DNA from: Debaryomyces hansenii CBS767 | Taxonomy: Eukaryota; Ascomycota; Pichiomycetes; Serinales; Debaryomycetaceae | Reading direction: 5' to 3' | DNA: 64,000 nt | NCBI RefSeq assembly: GCF_000006445.2 | Contig: NC_006046.2 | Span: 682,001-746,000 of the forward strand | Shown: one piece after another, positions 9,286-15,693 of the stretch | How positions within the stretch are numbered: position 1 is the stretch's first letter | Layout: each line of letters opens with the position of its first letter | The notes under the pieces: model-generated | Database searches by the model: none | The model's input: the letters and a program-made list of their open reading frames with translations, nothing else | What the model was told of the DNA's origin: nothing | Made by a program: the position numbers and the translations under genes

Positions 9286-9602
9286 TTAATTCAACAAGGC
9301 CAAGGTGACATCGCCCTTTATCTTAGCACGAAGTTCTATATCAACATCCAAGTTCAAGTCAAGTCTTAATCGTAATGCACCACTGTCATCTTTCTGTTGC
9401 TGTTTCTGTGGCTGCTGTTCTTGCTGCGGCTGCACCTGTTGCTCTTGGGGTTCTTCCTTCGTATCATCACCAACCTTGGCCATTTGTTGCTGCTTTTTGC
9501 GTTCTTGTTTTGCAAGAGCTTTCTGCGCTTGGGCCTGCTTCTTCTTTTTCTTCTTGCTACCCTTTTCAACAGCAGGTGGTTCTGGTTCTTGTTCTGGCTC
9601 TA

Positions 9603-9636
<34 letters not shown>

Positions 9637-9831
9637 CGTGTCTGACTCTTCTTCGGAATCGGAGTCGGAGTCATCTGAATCTGAATCGGAATCGGAGTCG
9701 TCTTCGTCCTGTTGTGTTTCATTCACAGGTTCTGGTTCTTCTACTTTAGGCTGAGGTTGTTCTTGAGAACCCATTTTGTTCTTTTGGTTCTTAGAACCAG
9801 TCTTTTTCTTTGGTTGTTGTTTAGAAGACAT
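9286..9831 (-). CDS. Disordered acidic/Lys-rich protein with conserved amphipathic tail, copy 1
   Basis: The 181-aa product is low-complexity almost throughout. The N terminus is Lys/Gln-rich (SSKQQPKKKTGSKNQKNK). Next come PKVEEPEPVNE, an Asp-Ser run and Glu-Pro repeats at about residues 47-88, a lysine block (GSKKKKKKQ) and a Gln-rich segment. The last 30 residues differ sharply in character: they alternate hydrophobic and charged residues (LRLRLDLNLDVDI, then RAKIKGDVTLALL), as a beta hairpin would. The paralogue at 14598-15068 preserves both ends nearly unchanged while the middle varies. There is no signal peptide. It is transcribed divergently from the LEA-like gene at 10520, 688 bp away. 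I recall similar tails in filamentous-fungal hypothetical proteins but know no function. Confidence 0.8.
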
Positions 9832-10519
9832 TGTAAACGACTATAAAAAAACACTTTTCAACAAGACAGAACTTGAACCAAAAGAGCGAACACTGCTTGC
9901 TTTATTTAATATCAGCCCAAGAGAGCAATCTAAGTTATTCCCCTTCCCGAAGAACTTGCCTATTATAGATGACAGCAAGAAAATCAAGGAAATCCGACAT
10001 CATTTATTCCGGACCTATAAATGAGGTACTATTAGGAGGTTCCAACTCCGCCTCTCCACAGGAACCGGTAAGATTGCTGGTGAAAAAAAAAAAAAAAAAA
10101 ACCCGCATATGTTCCTGAAGCTCGCGCAGGTCAGAACAAGGAGAAAAATGTTCCTATTTAGTTCAAAAGCAACCTAATCGGTGAGCTTAGGTCAGATATT
10201 ATGGTTTTCTTATAAATAAAAAAAGTAGAAATCCGTTCGAAACGAGTCGCTTCCATCTGCAGTTGCTTCCTTGCCTTTTGCAAGCGGTGATGTCGCACAG
10301 TTGCGGTCCAATTTTTTTAGCAATAAAGTTAACCTGGTAATTGATCATCATTCGTGGTTTTCGGAAATTACGCTTGAACTGCGTCTTTCTAGTACATATA
10401 AAGGAAAAGGCAATCACCAGATGCTGTCTACGTATAAATTTTATATTATCTCCCCTTTTTTAGCTGTTTTAGATATTACTATCCTAAGCTTAAAATTTCT
10501 TATTATATTAAAGAAGAAA
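9832..10519. promoter_or_regulatory. Divergent promoter of the disordered/LEA-like pair, copy 1
   Basis: 688 bp. Segments conserved with the copy 2 promoter (15069-15693) include 'cagccca.gagagcaa' near 9913, 'cctataaatgaggt' near 10014, and 'ccagatgctgt..(a/g)cgtat' near 10418. The TATA-like CGTATAAAT at 10431-10439 serves the LEA-like gene. A CCCCT at 9940-9944 could be a stress-response element (inference). A 19-A tract at 10083-10101 would disfavour nucleosomes. Confidence 0.55.
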
Positions 10520-12808
10520 ATGACCGATATAATTTCAAGTGCTACAAAGCCCGTCAAGGACACCGTCTCCGACAAACCAGGAGAAGGTGGCGGCGATGAT
10601 AATCAAACCAACCTTATCGACTCTACCCAACAGAAGGTCTCTGACACTACAAGTCAAGCCACAGGCACTGTCAATTCCGTCAAGGAAAATGTTCAAGAAA
10701 AGACTGGTGAAGTGACCGACCAGGTGTCATCAACTGTGCCAGGGTCCGAACTTGTGACTTCAAAACTTAAAGAGTTGACAGGGTCACACAAGCTCAACGA
10801 TAGCGGCCAGGTGACTGACAAGGCTGGAAATGTGCTAGCCACTTTCAAAGAAGGAAGTGGTCAATTGAAACGCATTGCTGGCAAGAAGGTTGATATTGAC
10901 GAGTTGGGAAATTTGACAAGAAAGGGCAAGAAGCTTGGTTCCATTGAGCCTGTTCTTGACGATGCTCAACAGAAAGCCACTGACACAACAAATCAAGCCA
11001 CCGACACTGTCAAGTCTGCCAAGGACGATGTGCAAGACAAGGCCGGTGAAGCGGCCGACCAGGCTTCATCATCTGTGCCAGGGTCCGACCTCGTAACTTC
11101 CAAACTTAAAGAGTTGAAAGGGACATATAAGCTCAACGATAGCGGCCAGGTGACTGACAAGGCTGGAAATGTGCTAGCCAATTTCAAAGAAGGAACTGGT
11201 CAATTGAAGCGTATTGCTGGCAAGAAGGTTGATATTGACGAGTTGGGAAATTTGACAAGAAAAGGCAAGAGTCTTGGTTCCATTGAGCCTGTTCTTGACA
11301 ATGCTCAACAGAAAGCCACTGACACAACAAGTCAAGCCACTGACACTGCCAAGTCCGCCAAGGACAATGTCCAAGACAAGGCCGGTGATGTGAAAGGCAA
11401 GACCGGTAAAGTGGCCGACCAGGCTTCATCTTCTGTGCCAGGGTCCGAACTTGTGACTTCAAAACTTAAAGAGTTGACAGGGTCACACAAGCTCAACGAT
11501 AGCGGCCAGGTGACTGACAAGGCTGGAAATGTGCTAGCCACTTTCAAAGAAGGAAGTGGTCAATTGAAACGCATTGCTGGCAAGAAGGTTGATATTGACG
11601 AGTTGGGAAATTTGACAAGAAAAGGCAAGAGTCTTGGTTCCATTGAGCCTGTTCTTGACAATGCTCAACAGAAAGCCACTGACACAACAAGTCAAGCCAC
11701 TGACACTGCCAAGTCCGCCAAGGACGATGTAAAAGGCAAGACTAGTGATGTGCAAGGCAAGACCGGTGACGTGAAAGGCAAGGCCGGTAATGTGGCCGAC
11801 CAGGCTTCATCATCTGTGCCAGGGTCCGACCTCGTAACTTCCAAACTTAAAGAGTTGAAAGGGACATATAAGCTCAACGATAGCGGCCAGGTGACTGACA
11901 AGGCTGGAAATGTGCTAGCCAATTTCAAAGAAGGAACTGGTCAATTGAAACGCATTGCTGGCAAGAAGGTTGATATTGACGAGTTGGGAAATTTGACAAG
12001 AAAAGGCAAGAGTCTTGGTTCTATTGAGCCTGTTCTTGACGAAGATAACGAGTCTGATGAATCCGGAGGCTCTGATGACGACACTGATGACGAGGAGCAA
12101 TCATTGGAAGGCGGAACTGTCCGTGAAGACGGAAAGGTTGTCAACGATGAAGATGAAGTGGTAGGCCAGGTCGTTGAAGGGTCTTACAAGAAGCTTGAAC
12201 GGTTAGTTGGCCGAAAGGTGACTTCTGATCACACTATTGTCAATAAAAAAGGGAAGGAATTGGGCACTGTCGAACCAATTGACGATGATTCTGATGACGA
12301 CTCTGATGACGAGTCTGATGATTCCGAGGACGAGTCTGATGATGAAGAACAATCGTTGGAAGGCTACACTGTTCGTGAAGACGGAAAGGTGGTCAACGAT
12401 GAAGACGAAGTGGTAGGCCAAGTTGTCCAAGGTTCTTACAAAAAGCTTGAACGATTAGTAGGCCGAAAGGTGACTTCTGAACACACCATTGTCAATAAAA
12501 AAGGCAGGGAGTTGGGCACTGTCGAACCAATTGACAATGAATCTGATGATGACTCTGATGACGATTCTGATGACGACACTGATGACGACACTGATGACGA
12601 CACTGATGACGAGGAGCAATCATTGGAAGGCGGAACTGTCCGTGAAGACGGAAAGGTTGTCAACGATGAAGATGAAGTGGTAGGTCAAGTCGTTGAAGGG
12701 TCTTACAAGAAGCTTGAACGGTTAGTTGGCCGAAAGGTGACGTCTGATCACACTATTGTCAATAAAAAAGGGAAGGAATTGGGCACTGTCGAAGCGCTAG
12801 AAAAATAA
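10520..12808 (+). CDS. LEA-like repeat protein (DUF3659-type repeats), C-terminally truncated
   Basis: A 762-aa hydrophilic protein. The start at 10520 (MTDIISSATKPVKDTVSDK) is chosen because it aligns with the start of the paralogue at 15694; the frame upstream to 10271 is unsupported. LEA-like stretches (QQKATDTTNQATDTVKSAKD) separate four type A repeats (near 10730, 11066, 11426, 11804) built on KLNDSGQVTDKAGNVLA and KKVDIDELGNLTRKGK. Three related type B repeats follow (near 12096, 12348, 12618; REDGKVVNDEDEVVGQVV, GRKVTSDHTIVNKKGK), joined by (DDSD)n linkers. Fungal LEA-domain proteins with such repeats are linked to stress protection. Unlike copy 2, it ends after the last repeat: the C-terminal domain of about 320 residues is missing. 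Confidence 0.88.
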   Translation: MTDIISSATKPVKDTVSDKPGEGGGDDNQTNLIDSTQQKVSDTTSQATGTVNSVKENVQEKTGEVTDQVSSTVPGSELVTSKLKELTGSHKLNDSGQVTDKAGNVLATFKEGSGQLKRIAGKKVDIDELGNLTRKGKKLGSIEPVLDDAQQKATDTTNQATDTVKSAKDDVQDKAGEAADQASSSVPGSDLVTSKLKELKGTYKLNDSGQVTDKAGNVLANFKEGTGQLKRIAGKKVDIDELGNLTRKGKSLGSIEPVLDNAQQKATDTTSQATDTAKSAKDNVQDKAGDVKGKTGKVADQASSSVPGSELVTSKLKELTGSHKLNDSGQVTDKAGNVLATFKEGSGQLKRIAGKKVDIDELGNLTRKGKSLGSIEPVLDNAQQKATDTTSQATDTAKSAKDDVKGKTSDVQGKTGDVKGKAGNVADQASSSVPGSDLVTSKLKELKGTYKLNDSGQVTDKAGNVLANFKEGTGQLKRIAGKKVDIDELGNLTRKGKSLGSIEPVLDEDNESDESGGSDDDTDDEEQSLEGGTVREDGKVVNDEDEVVGQVVEGSYKKLERLVGRKVTSDHTIVNKKGKELGTVEPIDDDSDDDSDDESDDSEDESDDEEQSLEGYTVREDGKVVNDEDEVVGQVVQGSYKKLERLVGRKVTSEHTIVNKKGRELGTVEPIDNESDDDSDDDSDDDTDDDTDDDTDDEEQSLEGGTVREDGKVVNDEDEVVGQVVEGSYKKLERLVGRKVTSDHTIVNKKGKELGTVEALEK
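10730..12800 (+). repeat. Intragenic repeat array of the LEA-like gene, copy 1
   Basis: Seven repeats of two related classes: type A near 10730-10960, 11066-11300, 11426-11660 and 11804-12040; type B near 12096-12290, 12348-12540 and 12618-12800. Type A copies are almost identical in DNA, including long exact blocks such as the one around 'gtgctagccactttcaaag', so they expanded or were homogenised recently. Confidence 0.88.
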
Positions 12809-13021
12809 TCCTCGGAAGGCTGCACTGTTCAGCCGTGGGCCAATTTTGCATACCAATTTCATATTGCAAGAGATTCTGTAACTATATCGGATTGCCACCC
12901 ACAAAGGATTATCACCCACAAAATCGTTTACAGTACGACCATGTATTGCCCATTAAATTGCGAAATTCAGTTTAGCCAAATTCCTTGAGGCTATCCACTT
13001 TTCACTTCTCGTTCAACTTTC
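12809..13021. other. Remnant of the lost LEA-like C-terminal part
   Basis: Directly after the stop codon the frame reads S-S-E-G-C-T-V, matching the SLEGCTV that opens the next type B repeat in copy 2. Similarity is lost within about 25 bp. This indicates that copy 1 once continued and was cut by a deletion. The rest of the stretch shows no gene. Confidence 0.6.
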
Positions 13022-13355
13022 GGTATGAGCTATATACTCTTAATTTTCCATAGTAATACAAGACTTTCACTTCGCCTAGGTTATGTTTTCTTCCTATTTC
13101 TTTTACTCCCTCTATATATTTAGCAGTAGCCCATACTCTGATATCCTTTTCCTCGAATGGCTTTTAAAGAGTTTAACAACAGGTTGATTTATGGCAATCT
13201 CGTCTTCAAATATGTCTTCCATTCTCGCTTTTAATCCATTTTCTGTTACGACTTCTAATTCTTATAACCCTCCACGTAATTTTAACTTTGATATCTTCAG
13301 TACTATACAAAATGTCAAAGCCACTACTTTGGAGTAAGTCTTGTTTTATGTCCAT
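13022..13355 (-). pseudogene. Decayed protein-coding relic, family unknown
   Basis: On the minus strand three adjoining frames give protein-like sequence: from an ATG at 13355, MDIKQDLLQSSGFDILYSTE and on to KVKITWRVI; then, frame-shifted, ELEVVTENGLKARMEDIFEDEI and NQPVVKLFKSH; then, shifted again, RVWATAKYIEGVKEIGRKHN and EVKVLYYYGKLRVYSSY. Codon use looks real but the frame is broken at least twice. I do not recognise the family. Confidence 0.55.
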
Positions 13356-13758
13356 TGTTGGCGTGTATGTATTTAATCCTGCTGTATGTGAAACTGAGTC
13401 TTCTATTGATATATGAGTATATTCTTAAGTTATAGGTCTGGCGGGGTTGTCTCACCGTAGCCCGAAGAATTCCAGTACTAAAATAACGTTCTATATGCTG
13501 TTGACGAACGTGCTCTGGGATGGTATGCCTTAATTACACCGTACCACCATGTATTCTTCCATATGCAGACACATAACTTGCATCTCCCTTACCTATTCTC
13601 CAATTTTGTAACGTTCCTACCAAATACTAGTCTCAATGTAATGATTATCGAACCCAAATGGCATGACTGCATTCGCAAATTATTTGGTGCTAACGTATAC
13701 CAGGACATATATAAATGCAACATGTTGGACAGAAGAAGTGCTTTTTGATTGCAGAGAA
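13356..13758. other. Intergenic stretch before the YIM1 pseudogene
   Basis: About 400 bp without a recognisable gene. It ends with a TATATAAA at about 13711 that corresponds to the promoter TATA of the intact YIM1-like gene. Confidence 0.4.
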
Positions 13759-14265
13759 GAATAACGACTTTTGCTCAAGAAAAACTGAAGGACAAGGTTG
13801 TTACGTATAGTACGCATAGTACCGGCGATAAGCCGACGTCTCGCGGAACAAACTCTCTCATTGATTAAGCAAGCTGGTGGAAGGCTCAATTTGCCGTCAA
13901 ATAACATGTTGGATAAAGTTTTTTTAATAGCGATGAACCCCGATTTTCTGGTTTGTACAATTCTGAATGGATTTTTTTCTTTTTCGTATCATAATGATCA
14001 GCAGGGTCTCGGTATAAGACCAATTGCAGCATCCGAGATATGGGATGTATACTCATATCCTTGGTGGTTACGATACTGTTTCTGAGTATGTTTTGCTTGA
14101 TGCTAATTCGGTTACAGACTCCTCTGTAGTGAGAATCCCAAAGAACTTATCGATGAATGAGGCATGGCCCTTAGTTCTGGCATAGCATGGCAATGATCCA
14201 AGGACGGATTAAAATTTCTACATGCTCGTCATCTTCGGCACCAATTGTTATAGAGGGTGCAAAAT
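13759..14265 (+). pseudogene. YIM1-like pseudogene, copy 2
   Basis: This is a broken copy of the oxidoreductase gene at 6493-7599. Matches run from the second codon (acgacttttgctcaagaaaaa against atgacttttgacaaagaaaaa; the ATG itself is lost) through the equivalents of SLIKQADG, LPSNTIL, NDQQGVGRD, TVSEYVLLDA and VPKNLSLNEA. There are several frameshifts and an in-frame TAG after PLVL. A deletion then joins 'ggacggattaaaatt' directly to the codons for CSSSSAPI, removing the nucleotide-binding glycine motif. The last third is absent. The gene is clearly dead, while its partners in the same duplicated module stay open. Confidence 0.92.
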
Positions 14266-14597
14266 ATGCAAGTGGAATGTTTCGAAAATGCTTACAATGC
14301 TTTGTGAACTTTAACCCTAGTGTATGCCCTAGCGCACAACACAGTGATATAAGGGACTTGTTTTCTTCTAATCTGATCTATTGTTAAATAAGAAATCGTG
14401 TTGTAGAGATAGATCTGACATGGCATGCAGCCGTATTGTCTCGATCGTGCGGCTTACACAGATAACAAAGACTTGTGTGTCAAAGCGACGTTGTTACTTT
14501 TTTTAACTATAGAAGCAAATTATACATATATTGAGGACGAATCTAAGATAAACAAAATGAAACTTAAGAGTTGGTTTTTTATCTTGTTTTTTTTTTC
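14266..14597. other. Duplicated 3' flank of the small disordered-protein gene
   Basis: No gene. About 14270-14520 aligns with 8965-9240 (shared 'gacttgttt.cttctaat', 'gtagagatagatctgacatg', 'cggcttacacagata', 'actatagaagcaaat.atacatata'). It is the downstream flank of the minus-strand gene, kept in both modules. Confidence 0.65.
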
Positions 14598-15068
14598 TTA
14601 CGACAACAAGGCCAAGGTGACATCACCATGGATCTTGGCACGAATTTGTATATCAACATCCAAGTTCAAGTCAAGTCTTAATCGTAGTTCCTTCTTATCT
14701 TCCTCTTGCTTCGGCTGCTGTGCTAGCTGCGACTGCCCTTGTTGCTGAGGTTCCTTCATATCCTCACCAGCCTTGGTCATTTGTTGCTGTTTTTTGCGTT
14801 CTCGTTTTGCAAGAGCGTTCTGTGCTTGCTTCTTCTTTTTCTTCTTGCTCGCCTTTTCATGAGTAGGTTCTTCAACTGCTGGTTCAGGTTCAGGTTCTGG
14901 CTCTTCTTCGGAGTCGTCTTCGGAATCGGAGTCGTCTTCGTCCAGTTGCGATTCGTTCACTGGTTCTGGTTCTTCCACCTTGGGCTGAGGTTGTTCTTGA
15001 GAACCCTTGTTGTTCTTTTTGTTCTTAGAACCAGCCTTTTTCTTTAATGTTTGTTGTTTTGAAGCCAT
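14598..15068 (-). CDS. Disordered acidic/Lys-rich protein with conserved amphipathic tail, copy 2
   Basis: The 156-aa product is the paralogue of 9286-9831. The N terminus (ASKQQTLKKKAGSKNKKN) and the block GSQEQPQPKVEEPEPVNE are kept. The acidic Ser/Asp/Glu-Pro section is shorter. The lysine block (ASKKKKKKQ) and the alternating tail (LRLRLDLNLDVDI, then RAKIHGDVTLALL) are almost identical to copy 1. Variation in the middle with fixed ends suggests the ends carry the function: a basic N terminus and an interaction or self-assembly tail. It is divergent from the full-length LEA-like gene at 15694. Function unknown; no targeting signal seen. Confidence 0.8.
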   Translation of the reverse strand: MASKQQTLKKKAGSKNKKNNKGSQEQPQPKVEEPEPVNESQLDEDDSDSEDDSEEEPEPEPEPAVEEPTHEKASKKKKKKQAQNALAKRERKKQQQMTKAGEDMKEPQQQGQSQLAQQPKQEEDKKELRLRLDLNLDVDIQIRAKIHGDVTLALLS

Positions 15069-15693
15069 TGTAAACGACTATGTATAAGAAGAAGGTTGTA
15101 ATGATGAAAAAAAATTTTGAAACAAGAGAGATAATTCTGCTCGCTTTACTTAATATAACTTTCAAAAAAATCTTGTTCTCAGCCCAGGAGAGCAAGCTAT
15201 TTTCTTTAGGTTCTCCTTTTGTCTTTTCCCCATGTACGTGCCTGCTATACATGACAAGGAAGTCCGCCATCATATTTTGGGCCTATAAATGAGGTTAATA
15301 CGAGATGTAAAGGTTGCGGTGCGGCGTGGAAGGCCGGGGCCACGCATATAGGCAGTACTTCTGTCCCTTCTCTGTGCCCCTCTGTGCATTCTCTGTGCCT
15401 TCTTTGTGCCTTACGACAACAATTGCTCCTCGCATACTTAGTCGAAACGAGCCGTTTTTTTCCTGCAACATTTCAAACCCTGACATGACAAGCAACCCGG
15501 AGCAATTATTTTTTTTAGATTGCTTGAAAGAAGGTAGAGGAGGAACCAAGGTAATGTTGTATTCTACAAGAGAAAAGCAACCACCAGATGCTGTATGCGT
15601 ATATAAACTCTATGCGATATTCCTATTTTTTATTATTTTAATAGTCTTATTATAAGCTTACAATTCGTTATTGTTATTAACTAAAGAAAAAAA
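15069..15693. promoter_or_regulatory. Divergent promoter of the disordered/LEA-like pair, copy 2
   Basis: 625 bp, with blocks shared with the copy 1 promoter: 'cagcccaggagagcaa' near 15181, 'gcctataaatgaggtt' near 15282 and 'ccaccagatgctgtatgcgtatataaa' split across 15580-15606. The TATATAAAC at 15599-15607 is the likely TATA of the LEA-like gene. A CCCCT at 15377-15381 could be a stress-response element (inference). A short tandem run of '(c)tctgtgcc' units lies at 15367-15411. Confidence 0.55.
15367..15411. repeat. Short tandem repeat of tctgtgcc-like units
   Basis: Four imperfect units (tctctgtgcc, cctctgtgca, tctctgtgcc, tctttgtgcc) lie within the copy 2 divergent promoter. They are not present at the matching place of the copy 1 promoter, so they arose after the duplication or were lost there. 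Confidence 0.7.

Noticed and set aside
9305..9754. Plus-strand Ser/Cys-rich frames opposite the disordered gene
   Set aside because: They are antisense to a low-complexity acidic/Gln coding run; the minus-strand frame has a paralogue with conserved ends.
10271..10519. Upstream extension of LEA-like copy 1 to an earlier ATG
   Set aside because: The paralogue starts at the equivalent of 10520, the extension covers the TATA region and has no counterpart in copy 2.
10835..12683. Several open frames opposite or out of frame within the LEA-like gene
   Set aside because: They recur at each repeat with the same sequence, as shadows of the repetitive coding strand.
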